Source: Micromonospora gifhornensis (GTDB taxonomy: Bacteria; Actinomycetota; Actinomycetes; Mycobacteriales; Micromonosporaceae). Taken from it: a stretch of DNA of 64,000 bases. The position numbers and the translations under genes are program-made. Below, one piece after another: positions 27,801 through 35,938 of the stretch; within the stretch, counting starts at the first letter, position 1, and each line of letters opens with the position of its first letter. Location: positions 1 through 64,000 of the forward strand of contig NZ_BOPA01000035.1 in the NCBI RefSeq assembly GCF_016863515.1. The letters run 5' to 3'. The notes under the pieces were generated by a model that was given only the letters and a program-made list of their open reading frames with translations, had not been told where the DNA came from and made no database searches.

Positions 27801-30800
27801 GCGACAAGCGGCTCGTCGCGTACATCGCGCCCGCCCACGGGGCAGCCGCCCGCACCGACGCCGACTGGGAGGCGGCCGTACGGCAACGAACCGCACGGAC
27901 CCTGCCCGACTACATGGTCCCCTCGGCGGTGGTGGTCCTTGATCAGCTACCGGTCACCGTCAACGGCAAACTCGACCGCCGCGCCCTGCCCGCCCCCCAG
28001 CAGCAGCAGCGCGTCGGCCGTGCCGCCCGCACCCCGAACGAGGAGCTCATGTGCGACCTCTTCGCCGAGGTCCTCGGAGTTCCCACGGTCGGCATCGACG
28101 ACGGCTTCTTCACTCTCGGCGGACACTCTCTGCTGGCCACCAGACTGGTGAACCGGATCCGGGCGGTCTTCGCAACGGAGATCGGTGTCCGGGACGTCTT
28201 CGGAACGCCGACCCCGCTTGGGCTTCTCGACCGGATCCGTGAGCTGGCCGGTACGCCCGTGCGGCCTGCGCTGGTGGCGTCCACACCGGATGGCCCGGTG
28301 CCGTTGTCCTACGCGCAGCGCCGTCTCTGGTTCCTCGGGGAACTCGACGGCCCGAGTGCGATCTACAACATCCCCGTCGCCATCCGACTGGACCAGGCGA
28401 TCGACCCGGACGTCCTGGCGGCGGCCCTCGCCGACGTCGTCGAACGGCAGGAGGTGCTGCGCACCGTCTACCAGGTCACCGACGGCGAGCCCCATCAGGT
28501 CGTTCTCGACGGGGTACGCCCCGAGGTGACCGTGCGGGACCTGACCCCCGACGAGGTGTCGGCGGCGGTGGACGCGGCGGCCGGACACGTCTTCGACCTG
28601 GCCACGCAGATCCCCGTACGGGTCTGGCTGCTGCGCCCGGCCGGTGCGCCCCAGGTGTTGGTGGTGGTCCTGCACCACATCGCCGGTGACGGCATGTCGA
28701 TGGCACCGCTGCTGCGGGACCTGTCGACGGCGTACGCAGCGCGGACCGTGGAACAGCAACCGCAGTGGGCGCCCCTGCCGGTACGGTACGTCGACTACAC
28801 CCTCTGGCAGCGGGATCTGCTCGGCGCGGCCGACGACCCGGACAGCCTCCTGGCCCGGCAGCTCGACTTCTGGCGGCACACTCTGGCCGGCGCACCGCAG
28901 GTGCTGGAGTTGCCCGCCGACCGGCCCCGCCCGGCGCGGGCCAGCCACCAGGGCGACGGCGTCCCGTTCACTGTGGACCCGGCCACCCATGCCGCGCTGC
29001 GTCAGGTGGCCCGTGCCGCCGGCACGTCGATGTTCATGGTGATGCAGGCCGCCTTCGCGGTGCTGCTGTCCCGGACGGGCTCCGGCACCGACATCCCCAT
29101 CGGCACCGTGGTGGCGGGTCGGGACGACGAGGCCCTCGACGACCTGGTCGGGTTCTTCGTCAACACCCTCGTGCTGCGGACCGATGTCTCCGGTGCCCCC
29201 ACCTTCACCGAACTGCTGGCCCGGGTTCGGGAGACCGACCTGGCCGCATACGAGCACCAGGACATTCCCTTCGAGCGTCTCGTCGAGGAGCTCAACCCGG
29301 CCCGCACCACCGCGCATCACCCGCTGTTCCAGGTGATGCTGATGGTCCGGAACGCCGTCGGGGCCGATTCCGACGGATCCCCGTTCGCCGGCACCGAGGT
29401 CGGGTTCGAGATGGGCACCGTCAAGTTCGACCTGACCCTCTCCGTCGCCGAACGGCAGGACCCCACCGGCGCCCCCGACGGGATGGACGGCATCCTCGAG
29501 TACGCCTCCGACCTGTTCGACACCGAGACGGTCCACGACCTCTGCGCCACCTTCATCCGGCTGCTCGGCGCATTCGCCACCGCACCCGACGCCCCCGTCG
29601 GGCGGCACGACCTGCTCACCGCCGACCAGCGTCACACCCTGCTGAACACCTTCAACGACACCGGGGTTTCCGCACCGGACCTGCGGGTCACCGAGGTGTT
29701 CGCCCACCAGGTCGCCACCGGCCCGGACCGGATCGCGCTTATCGACGGCGACACCCGGATGACGTACGCCGAACTCGACATCGCCGCCGACCGGCTCGCC
29801 CGGCATCTCGTGACGGTCGGCGTACGGCGCGGGGACATCGTGGGGGTGCTGCTGGAGCGTGGCCTGCCGATGGCCGTCGCCGTCCTCGCCACGCTGCGCG
29901 CCGGTGCCGCGTACGCCCTGCTCGATCCGGAATTTCCGGACGCCCGGCTGACCGCCCTGGCCGACGACGCCGCACCGGCCGCGCTGGTCACCGCGAACGA
30001 CCTGGCCGGTCGGCTCGGCACGGCGCGTCCCGCAGTCACCGTGCTGGTCGACGAGGCAGGCGCCGTCCCCGGTGCGGCACCGGCGGATGTGCCCGCCCTA
30101 CCTGCCGGCGACCCCGGGGACCCGGCCTGCATCATGTTCACCTCCGGCTCCACCGGAACGCCCAAGGGGGCGCTCGCGTCCCACCGGGCCATCGTCGGAA
30201 CCCTCACCGGACAGGACTTCGTCGACTTCGGACCGGACCAGGTGTGGTTGCAGAGCGCGCCGGTCTCCTGGGACGCGTTCGCGCTGGACTTCTGGGGCCC
30301 GCTGCTGCACGGCGCCAGCTGCGTGCTGCACCCCGGCCAGCGGCCGGAGCCGGCCCGGATCGCCGAGCTGGTCGCCCGCCACGGGATCACCACCATGTGG
30401 CTGTCGGCCGGGCTGTTCAACGTCATGCTCGACGAGTACCCCGACACGCTCGCCGCCGCCGGGCAGGTGATGACCGGTGGTGAGGCGCCCTCGGTGGAGC
30501 ACCTGGCCCGGGCCCGCCGTCTGCTGCCCCGACAGCGCCTGATCCACGCGTACGGGCCGGTGGAGAGCATGATCTTCACCAACTGCCACCAGGTCCAGGC
30601 ACCGCCTGACCATGCGCCGGTCCCGGTCGGTGCGCCACTTGTCAACCGCGCCTGCTACATCCTCGACGATGAGCTGCGGCCGGTCCCGGTCGGCGTCACC
30701 GGCGAGATCTATGTCGCCGGTACCGGGCTGGCCGACGGGTACCTGCGCCAGACCGCGCTGACCGCCGAGCGCTTCGTCGCCAACCCGTTCGATCCAGCCG

Positions 30801-33800
30801 GCGCCCGGATGTATCGCACCGGCGACCTGGCCCGCTGGACCCGCGATGGCGCGGTGGCGATCGTCGGACGGGCCGACGACCAGGTCAAGATCCGGGGATT
30901 CCGGATCGAGCCCGGTGAGATCGCGGCGGTGCTCGCCCGACAGCCTGGCGTCGGCGGGGTGGCCGTGATCGTTCGTGAGGACCGGCCCGGCGACAAACGG
31001 CTCGTGGCGTACCTGACGCCCGCTGTGGAGGGGTCGGAGCTGGACGAGGCCGAGCTGCGCCGCGCCGCGGCCGAGACACTCCCCGCTCATCTGGTGCCGG
31101 CCGCCTTCGTGGTGCTGGAGCGGCTGCCGTTGGCCGCCAACGGCAAACTCGACCGTCGCGCCCTGCCCGCACCGCAATACGGCCAGAGCACCGGACGTGC
31201 CCCCCGTACTCCCAACGAGCACCTCATGTGCGACCTGTTCGCCGAGGCCCTGGTCGTCCCCGCAGTCGGCGTCGACGACGGCTTCTTCGACCTCGGCGGA
31301 CACTCACTGCTCGCCACCAGACTGGTGAACCGGATCCGGGTGGTCTTCCGCACCGAGATCGGGGTGCGGGACGTGTTCCAGGCTCCGACCCCGGCCGGAC
31401 TGCTGCACCGCATCCGGGAACTGGCTGGCACGCCCGTACGGCCCGCGCTGGTGGCAACCGAGTCGACCGGTCCGGTGCCGCTGTCGTACGCCCAGCACCG
31501 GCTCTGGTTCATCAACGAACTCAACGGCCCCAGCGCTGTCTACAACATCCCCGTCGCACTCCAACTGGACCACGACCTCGACGCGGACGTCCTGGCCGCC
31601 GCCCTGACCGACGTCCTGCACCGCCAGGACGCCCTGCGTACGGTCTTCCGCACCATCGACGGCGAACCCCACCAGGTCATCCTCGATGACCCCGGACCAG
31701 GACTGACCGTTGAGGACCTCACCCCCGACCAGCTACCCGCGGCCGTCGAGGCCGCTGTCGGACACGTCTTCGACCTCAGCACCGATCCGATGCTGAAGAC
31801 CTGGCTCCTCCGACCCACCGGCGCTCCCCAGGTGCTGGTCGTCGTCCTCCACCACATCGCCGGCGACGGCGCCTCCATGGCACCCCTGCTGCGCGACCTC
31901 ACCGTCGCCTACCAGGCCCGCGCCGCCGGCCACGCACCCGGCTGGACTCCGCTGCCGGTCAGCTACACCGACTACACCCGCTGGCAACGGGATCTCCTCG
32001 GCGACGCGAACGCCCCCGACAGCCTGCTCGCCGGGCAACTCGACTACTGGCGCACCACCCTCGCCGACGCGCCGCAGGTCCTGGACCTCCCGGCCGACCG
32101 GCCGAGGCCGGCCCGTGCCAGTCACCGTGGCGACGCCGTCCGGTTCACCCTGGACGCGGCCGGCCATGCGGCGCTGCTGCGGGTGGCCCGCACCACCGGT
32201 ACGTCGGTGTTCATGGTGTTGCAGGCCGCGTTCGCCGCCCTGCTGTCCCGAATGGGCTCCGGCACCGACATCCCCATCGGCACCGTCGTCGCCGGACGCA
32301 CCGACGAAGCCCTCGACAACCTCGTCGGATTCTTCGTCAACACCCTCGTCCTACGCACCAACCTCACCGGCAACCCCACCTTCACCGAACTACTCACCCG
32401 CGTCCGCGACACCGACCTCGCCGCCTACGACAACCAGGACCTCCCCTTCGAACGCCTCGTCGAAGAACTCAACCCCACCCGCACCACCGCACACCACCCC
32501 CTGTTCCAGATCATGCTGATGGTCAACAACACCGCTCCGACCGACACCACGGGTTCACCCTTCGCCGGCAGCGACATCCCGTTGGCCATCGGTACCGTCA
32601 AGTTCGACCTGACCCTGTCCGTCGGTGAGCTGACCGACGCCACCGGCGCACCCGCCGGACTCGACGGCGCCCTCGAATACGCCACCGACCTGTTCGACGA
32701 GCACACCGCCGCACTCCTCGCCGGACGACTCACCCGACTGCTGCACTCGGCCGTCGCCGACCCGCAACAGCGCGTCGGTGAACTGGACCTCCTCAGCGCT
32801 GAGGAACGCCACCAACTCCTCGTCGCCTACAACGACACCACCGTCCCGCCCACCCGAGGCTGCGTCCACGAAGCCTTCCAGGAGCAGGCCCGGCGCACCC
32901 CCGACCACACCGCCGTCACCTTCGGCGAGCAGCGGATCAGCTACGCCGAGCTGAACCGACGCGCCAACAGGCTGGCCCACCGTCTGATCGCGGCCGGCGT
33001 CACACCCCAGTCCACCGTCGGCGTCCTGATGCACCGGGGTGCGGATCTGATCGCGGCCAGCCTGGCGGTCCTCAAGTGCGGTGCGGCGTACGTGCCGGTC
33101 GGGAGCACCCTCCCACCGGCCCGGGTACGCACGATCATGACGGACTCGGCGGCTCCGGTGCTGCTGGTCGACCGGCACGCCGAGACCAACCCGGCCCAGG
33201 ACGCGGAGCGGGAGCACGGCACCGTGATCGTGCCCTTCGACGGCCCGACCGGTGGCCGCGACGACGACCTGAACCTGCCCCTGGACGACCGCTCCCTGAT
33301 GTACGTCATGTTCACCTCCGGCTCCACCGGCCGGCCCAAGGGGGTCGGAGTCACCCACCACAACGTCCGCGAACTCGCCGCCGACCGTTGCTGGAACGCC
33401 GCCCACCACCGCCGGATGCTCGTCCACTCGAACTACGGCTTCGACTCCTCCACCTACGAGATGTGGGTACCACTACTCCTCGGCGGCGAACTCGTCATCG
33501 CCCCCGGAGAAGGCGCCGACCTGGCAGAACTAGCCGACACCATCACCCGGCACCAGATCACCGCCGCCTACTTCACCATGGGCCTGTTCCACATCATGGC
33601 CGACGAGGGACTCGACACCCTCGCCCGACTCGAAGAGGTCTGGACCGGCGGCGACACCGCCTCACCAGCCGCCATGCAGCGAGTCCTCGACCACTGCCCC
33701 AACACCGTCGTCGTCCACAGCTACGGCCCCACCGAAGTCACCTTCGCCTCACACCACCAGCGCTTCGACACCAACCGCAGCGAGTTCCCCGGCATCCACC

Positions 33801-35401
33801 TGGGCCGTCCCCTCGACAACAACCGCACCTACGTCCTGGACGAACACCTCAACCCCGTACCCCTCGGCGCCACCGGCGAGCTCTATCTCGCCGGCGACCA
33901 GGTCGCCCGCGGCTACCTCGGACGGCCGGGGCTGACCGCCGAGCGCTTCGTCGCCGACCCGTACGACCCCGACGGCGCTCGCATGTACCGCACCGGCGAT
34001 CTCGTCGCCTGGACCAGCCAGGGTCGACTCCGCTTCATCGGTCGAGCCGACGGTCAGGTCAAGATCCGGGGCTTCCGCATCGAACCGGCCGAGATCGAAG
34101 CCACCATCGGCGAGGACCCCGGCATCGGGCAGGTCGCCGTCGTCGTCCGCGAGGACCGGCCAGGCGACAAGCGACTCGTCGCCTACGTCGTCCCCACCCA
34201 GGCGGCCGCCCCACGCGACTGGGAGGCGACCGTACGTCAGCTCACCGCCCGCACGTTGCCCGACTTCATGGTGCCGAACGCGGTGGTGGTACTCGACCAA
34301 CTCCCCGTCACCGCCAACGGCAAACTCGACAGGCGTGCCCTGCCCGCCCCTCAGCAGGGACAACGCAGCGGACGAGCCCCCCGGACCCCCGACGAACACC
34401 TGATGTGCGGCCTGTTCGCCGAAACCCTCGACGTCGCAGCGGTCAACGTCGACGACAACTTCTTCGAACTCGGCGGACACTCACTGCTCGCCACCAAGCT
34501 GGTCAGCCGGATCCGCGACACGATGGGTCTCGACATCCGGGTCCGCGACCTGTTCGACCGGCCGACCGTCGCCGGGCTGCTCGACGGCACGCGGCGCGGG
34601 GAAGCCTCCGAGGTCCTGGTGCCGCTGCAACCGTCCGGTGGACACCGCCCGCTGTTCTGTGTCCACCCCGGCGCCGGCATGAGCTGGTCGTACGCCGGAC
34701 TCGCCCGGCACCTCGGCCCGGAGCAGCCGATCTACGGCCTCCAGACCCGGGCGCTGAGCCTGCCCGGCTACCGGGCCGCAGGAGTAGCCGAGTTGGCCGA
34801 GGAGTACCTGACGGAGATCCGTCGGGTGCAACCGCACGGCCCGTACCGGCTGCTCGGCTGGTCCTTCGGCGGGGTCGTCGCACACGCGATGGCCACTGCG
34901 CTGCAACAGACCGGCGAGGAGGTCGAACTGCTGGCCATGATGGACGCCTACCCGGTGTCCGTCGAGGAGGCGGCCCGGCCGCGCACCGAGCGCGAGACCA
35001 TGCTGATGCTGCTCGGCGACGACGACGGAGAGACCGGTGAGCTGCCGGACGGGCTCCTCGACCGGTACGACCCGGCGGCGGTGGTCGAGGTCCTGCGCCG
35101 GCGCGACCCGGTGCTCGCCGGTTTCACCCCCGGGGAGGTCCACGCCCTGGTCCGGGCCGCAGTCAACCACGCCGACATCATGGCCGCGTACCGGCCCGGG
35201 ATGGTCGCCGGTGACCTGCTGTTCTTCTCCGCCGGCCGGGCCGGCGTGGCCGACGGCCCGGCACCGAAACTGTGGGAAGAGCACTTCAGCGGCGTCATCG
35301 AGTGGCACGACGTGGCCACCACTCATCTTCGGATGACCGAACGGGAACCACTCGCGGAAATCGGCGAGAAGCTCGCCGCAAGACTTGCCGAATTGGCATA
35401 A
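21854..35401 (+). CDS. NRPS-3: A-C-T-C-A-T-C-A-T-C-A-T-TE, modules 5-8 and release
   Basis: A 4,515-residue synthetase. It opens with an A domain (about 35-490) with no T after it; its loop reads TSGSTGTPNG, with Asn174 where Lys is normal. Module 5 is C (HHIATDG near 653) and T (Ser1027) without A. Modules 6, 7 and 8 are complete C-A-T units (C His near 1208, 2274, 3333; T Ser 2092, 3151, 4210). The thioesterase shows GWSFGG with Ser4337 and should release or cyclise the product. Hand-read pockets: first A D-A-E-D-I-G-T-V-V, whose acidic residues hint at a basic substrate; A6 and A8 both D-S-Y-Y-W-G-S-F-A; A7 D-A-L-W-M-G-A-I-F. No epimerase is present. ATG 21854 follows AGGAGGAAG; an earlier in-frame start would read through the terminator. 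MbtH follows. Confidence 0.95.
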   Translation: MPSIDYAEPVVQAGPGRDDRRASTVLNGGPLTGPVVGVSQAFAQRVAVDPDRPALVAGATRLSYAELDAAVALRAELLHAEGAGPGRLVTVCRARSVEAIVSVLAVLRTGAAYLPLDPAAPAARNEAILADACAGTPPALAQVIAQGEVVLSGAGVPAGTAYVIYTSGSTGTPNGVLVGQAALAHFVAGATCRYGVTADDRMLQFAPLHFDASVEEIFLTLTAGGTLVLRDDDMLDVPALLAGCVRHGITVLDLPTAYWHELAYALATGVAELPPTLQTVIIGGEAALPERVARWRQAVGDRVRLLNTYGPTEATVVATVADLSGHDDADEVPIGLPLPGVRAAVVDGELWLLGGALADGYLGRPELTADRFTTLGGQPAYRTGDRVRVRDDGQLDYLGRLDDEVKINGHRIDPAAVESVLLGLDGVRECAVVAQDLGNGMKRLVAYVAGTVSADEVRGYLAQRLPAAAVPGVVRLVGALPRSSTGKIDRGTLRATPASGPGGPTPAEPFAGSGSAEYLPEAGEELIPLSYSQHRLWFLHAMEGPTATYNMPLVIELDGVPDQQALAAALTDLVTRHEVLRTVYPSVDGTPVQRILDDPDPRLLVVQDCHGDDVDTRLAEFVDGTFDIATQPPLRSLLLVDTPQRSVLVVLVHHIATDGWSLAPMLRDLEIAYRARLAGTEPDFEPLPVQYADYALWQRELLGDADQPESLMARHLSWWRETLADLPAVLDLPLDRPRPVEFGHRGASLCAVLDADTHQRLRNLGNTHQASAFMLFHAALAATLTRLGVGPDVPVGTPVAGRGDEALHDLIGFFVNTAVLRTDLSDDPSFADLVVRVRDNDLAAYAHAEVPFDLLVERLNPVRSLAHHPFFQVMLTVNTSTPDQLRILDLDGRIAPAGLDTAKFDLSLSCIATADDAEVEIWLQYDVDLFDADTAALMLETYLRLLRAATTDPSTPVSTLDVLTDAEQAGLEERRRAARTRPVAVPVFVGGHDGCPRTPVLCDLFAEVLSLPTVAPGDDFFALGGHSMLAIRLVNRIRSVLDVEVGIRDIFLAPSPAALGHRIGELTARERLALVAAAPTERLPLSYAQHRLWFINELNGPSAIYNIPVAIQLDNDLDAEVLAAALADVIHRQEALRTVFRTVDGEPYQVVLDNPASGLTVLDLTADEVPAAVEAAVGHVFDLSADPMLKTWLLRPADAAQVLVVVLHHIAGDGSSMAPLLRDITTAYQARLAGRTPDWAPLPVTYTDYTLWQRDLLGDADDPDSLLNRQLTFWRETLTGAPQVIDLPADRPRPAQASHRGGAVPFRLDADMHRAVLRLVTDSGTTIFMVLQAAFAALLSRMGSGTDIPIGTVVAGRTDEALDNLVGFFVNTLVLRTNLTGNPTFTELLTRVRDTDLAAYDNQDLPFERLVEELNPTRTTAHHPLFQIMLMVGNTAQPDPDGSPFAGTEIPFDIGTVKFDLTLSIREQADTSGAPAGLNGFLEYATDLFDEHTAALLADRFARLLTAAVADPRRRVSEFDLLSDEERDQLLVAYNDTTVPPTRGCVHEAFQEQARRTPDHTAVTFGEQQLTYAEVNRRANRLAHRLVAAGVAPQSTVGVLMHRGADLVIASLAVLKCGAAYVPVGTTLPPARVRTIMTDANAPVLLVDSHASTNPALAEEHTHGTVVVAFDSPTDDQTGSRDDDLNLPLDDQSLMYVMFTSGSTGRPKGVGVTHHNVRELVNDRCWNAAHHRRMLVHSNYGFDSSTYEMWVPLLLGGELVIAAGEGADLAEIARTITRYDVTAAYFTMGLFHIMADEGLDTLARLKEVWTGGDVASPAAVARVLEHCPDTVLVHSYGPTEVTFASHQQRFDTDRGEFGGVHLGRPLDNNRTYVLDERLRPVPLGGTGELYLAGEQVARGYLGRPGLTAERFVADPFDPAGGRMYRTGDLVAWNGRGELRFVGRADGQVKLRGFRIELAEIEATITADPAIGQVAVIVREDRPGDKRLVAYIAPAHGAAARTDADWEAAVRQRTARTLPDYMVPSAVVVLDQLPVTVNGKLDRRALPAPQQQQRVGRAARTPNEELMCDLFAEVLGVPTVGIDDGFFTLGGHSLLATRLVNRIRAVFATEIGVRDVFGTPTPLGLLDRIRELAGTPVRPALVASTPDGPVPLSYAQRRLWFLGELDGPSAIYNIPVAIRLDQAIDPDVLAAALADVVERQEVLRTVYQVTDGEPHQVVLDGVRPEVTVRDLTPDEVSAAVDAAAGHVFDLATQIPVRVWLLRPAGAPQVLVVVLHHIAGDGMSMAPLLRDLSTAYAARTVEQQPQWAPLPVRYVDYTLWQRDLLGAADDPDSLLARQLDFWRHTLAGAPQVLELPADRPRPARASHQGDGVPFTVDPATHAALRQVARAAGTSMFMVMQAAFAVLLSRTGSGTDIPIGTVVAGRDDEALDDLVGFFVNTLVLRTDVSGAPTFTELLARVRETDLAAYEHQDIPFERLVEELNPARTTAHHPLFQVMLMVRNAVGADSDGSPFAGTEVGFEMGTVKFDLTLSVAERQDPTGAPDGMDGILEYASDLFDTETVHDLCATFIRLLGAFATAPDAPVGRHDLLTADQRHTLLNTFNDTGVSAPDLRVTEVFAHQVATGPDRIALIDGDTRMTYAELDIAADRLARHLVTVGVRRGDIVGVLLERGLPMAVAVLATLRAGAAYALLDPEFPDARLTALADDAAPAALVTANDLAGRLGTARPAVTVLVDEAGAVPGAAPADVPALPAGDPGDPACIMFTSGSTGTPKGALASHRAIVGTLTGQDFVDFGPDQVWLQSAPVSWDAFALDFWGPLLHGASCVLHPGQRPEPARIAELVARHGITTMWLSAGLFNVMLDEYPDTLAAAGQVMTGGEAPSVEHLARARRLLPRQRLIHAYGPVESMIFTNCHQVQAPPDHAPVPVGAPLVNRACYILDDELRPVPVGVTGEIYVAGTGLADGYLRQTALTAERFVANPFDPAGARMYRTGDLARWTRDGAVAIVGRADDQVKIRGFRIEPGEIAAVLARQPGVGGVAVIVREDRPGDKRLVAYLTPAVEGSELDEAELRRAAAETLPAHLVPAAFVVLERLPLAANGKLDRRALPAPQYGQSTGRAPRTPNEHLMCDLFAEALVVPAVGVDDGFFDLGGHSLLATRLVNRIRVVFRTEIGVRDVFQAPTPAGLLHRIRELAGTPVRPALVATESTGPVPLSYAQHRLWFINELNGPSAVYNIPVALQLDHDLDADVLAAALTDVLHRQDALRTVFRTIDGEPHQVILDDPGPGLTVEDLTPDQLPAAVEAAVGHVFDLSTDPMLKTWLLRPTGAPQVLVVVLHHIAGDGASMAPLLRDLTVAYQARAAGHAPGWTPLPVSYTDYTRWQRDLLGDANAPDSLLAGQLDYWRTTLADAPQVLDLPADRPRPARASHRGDAVRFTLDAAGHAALLRVARTTGTSVFMVLQAAFAALLSRMGSGTDIPIGTVVAGRTDEALDNLVGFFVNTLVLRTNLTGNPTFTELLTRVRDTDLAAYDNQDLPFERLVEELNPTRTTAHHPLFQIMLMVNNTAPTDTTGSPFAGSDIPLAIGTVKFDLTLSVGELTDATGAPAGLDGALEYATDLFDEHTAALLAGRLTRLLHSAVADPQQRVGELDLLSAEERHQLLVAYNDTTVPPTRGCVHEAFQEQARRTPDHTAVTFGEQRISYAELNRRANRLAHRLIAAGVTPQSTVGVLMHRGADLIAASLAVLKCGAAYVPVGSTLPPARVRTIMTDSAAPVLLVDRHAETNPAQDAEREHGTVIVPFDGPTGGRDDDLNLPLDDRSLMYVMFTSGSTGRPKGVGVTHHNVRELAADRCWNAAHHRRMLVHSNYGFDSSTYEMWVPLLLGGELVIAPGEGADLAELADTITRHQITAAYFTMGLFHIMADEGLDTLARLEEVWTGGDTASPAAMQRVLDHCPNTVVVHSYGPTEVTFASHHQRFDTNRSEFPGIHLGRPLDNNRTYVLDEHLNPVPLGATGELYLAGDQVARGYLGRPGLTAERFVADPYDPDGARMYRTGDLVAWTSQGRLRFIGRADGQVKIRGFRIEPAEIEATIGEDPGIGQVAVVVREDRPGDKRLVAYVVPTQAAAPRDWEATVRQLTARTLPDFMVPNAVVVLDQLPVTANGKLDRRALPAPQQGQRSGRAPRTPDEHLMCGLFAETLDVAAVNVDDNFFELGGHSLLATKLVSRIRDTMGLDIRVRDLFDRPTVAGLLDGTRRGEASEVLVPLQPSGGHRPLFCVHPGAGMSWSYAGLARHLGPEQPIYGLQTRALSLPGYRAAGVAELAEEYLTEIRRVQPHGPYRLLGWSFGGVVAHAMATALQQTGEEVELLAMMDAYPVSVEEAARPRTERETMLMLLGDDDGETGELPDGLLDRYDPAAVVEVLRRRDPVLAGFTPGEVHALVRAAVNHADIMAAYRPGMVAGDLLFFSAGRAGVADGPAPKLWEEHFSGVIEWHDVATTHLRMTEREPLAEIGEKLAARLAELA
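25883..26149 (+). repeat. 267-bp block identical to 32258-32524 (module 6 copy)
   Basis: Within the C domain of module 6, 267 bases match the C domain of module 8 without a visible difference, at an offset of 6,375 bp. Surrounding sequence differs more. This points to recent duplication or gene conversion. Confidence 0.9.
32258..32524 (+). repeat. 267-bp block identical to 25883-26149 (module 8 copy)
   Basis: Partner of the block at 25883. A further 112 bp at the start of the following A domains (26441-26552 and 32816-32927) differ at one position that I can see, with the same offset. Module 8 therefore resembles module 6 far more than module 7. Confidence 0.9.
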
Positions 35402-35435
35402 GAGAACTCCGGAAACCTTCGAGAAGGGAAATGAC

Positions 35436-35642
35436 ATGGCGAATCCGTTCGACGACGAGAACGGCACGTTCCTGGTGCTGGTGAACGCCGAGGCCCAGCA
35501 CAGCCTCTGGCCGGTCTTCGCCGCCGTACCCGGCGGCTGGCAGACGGCCTTCGGGCCGGCCGGCCGGGCGGAGTGCCTGGCGCACGTGGAGAGCTCCTGG
35601 ACCGACATCCGACCGCGGAGCCTGGTGGCGCAGTACGCGTAA
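35436..35642 (+). CDS. MbtH-like protein
   Basis: A 68-residue MbtH-family protein, a small partner that binds adenylation domains and is often needed for their solubility or activity. It begins MANPFDDENGTFLVLVN and keeps the invariant Ser-Leu-Trp-Pro (HSLWPVF), the Pro-Gly-Gly-Trp segment and a late SWTDIRPRS. ATG 35436 has GAAGGGAA upstream. It is 34 bp after the NRPS-3 stop and is followed by a strong hairpin. As the only MbtH seen, it probably serves all A domains of the cluster. Confidence 0.96.
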   Translation: MANPFDDENGTFLVLVNAEAQHSLWPVFAAVPGGWQTAFGPAGRAECLAHVESSWTDIRPRSLVAQYA

Positions 35643-35667
35643 CGAAACGCCAGGTCAGATCACCTCC

Positions 35668-35702
35668 AGCGGCCCCTGCTCACCTCGTGAGCAGGGGCCG
35701 CT
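35668..35702 (+). terminator. Terminator after MbtH
   Basis: A perfect 15-bp inverted repeat (35668-35682 with 35688-35702) with a 5-nt loop, 25 bp after the MbtH stop. There is no T-tract, common in high-GC actinomycetes. It ends the NRPS-3 transcript. Confidence 0.8.
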
Positions 35703-35788
35703 CAGTCGTGTCCACACGCCGGTCACTGCCGCTTCGACTGCCCGCCTTTCTGCCCTTCCAACTACCGTCTACCACCCCCGGGCGCTCC

Positions 35789-35794
35789 TATATT
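35789..35794 (+). promoter_or_regulatory. Possible -10 box of the 36-47 kb operon
   Basis: TATATT is the most AT-rich hexamer between the MbtH terminator and the next gene at 35939. No good -35 is seen at the right distance. It would leave a leader of about 140 nt with small hairpins; I could not match that leader to a known riboswitch or T-box. Confidence 0.3.
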
Positions 35795-35938
35795 CGACGT
35801 GTGGGAAATAGCGCGACCGAATGGGTCGACCGCGAGCCGGTGCAAATCTCCGGTGCGTGATTCGCACACTTCGACACGTCTGCTGTCGGCGCTGCCGGCC
35901 GTCGTAACCAGGTACGAGCAAAGACCCCGGGAGGCGAG

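Noticed and set aside
33076..35040. Alternative-frame 654-codon stretch in NRPS-3
   Set aside because: Arg/Pro/His-rich shadow of the module 8 A domain, T domain and thioesterase.
6585..35401. Epimerisation domains
   Set aside because: None of the NRPS junctions has space for an extra C-like domain without a downstream acceptor; every C-type domain fits a condensation position.
35703..35938. Riboswitch or T-box upstream of the synthetase-like gene
   Set aside because: I looked for T-box and cobalamin consensus elements and found only short hairpins; no conserved core could be matched.
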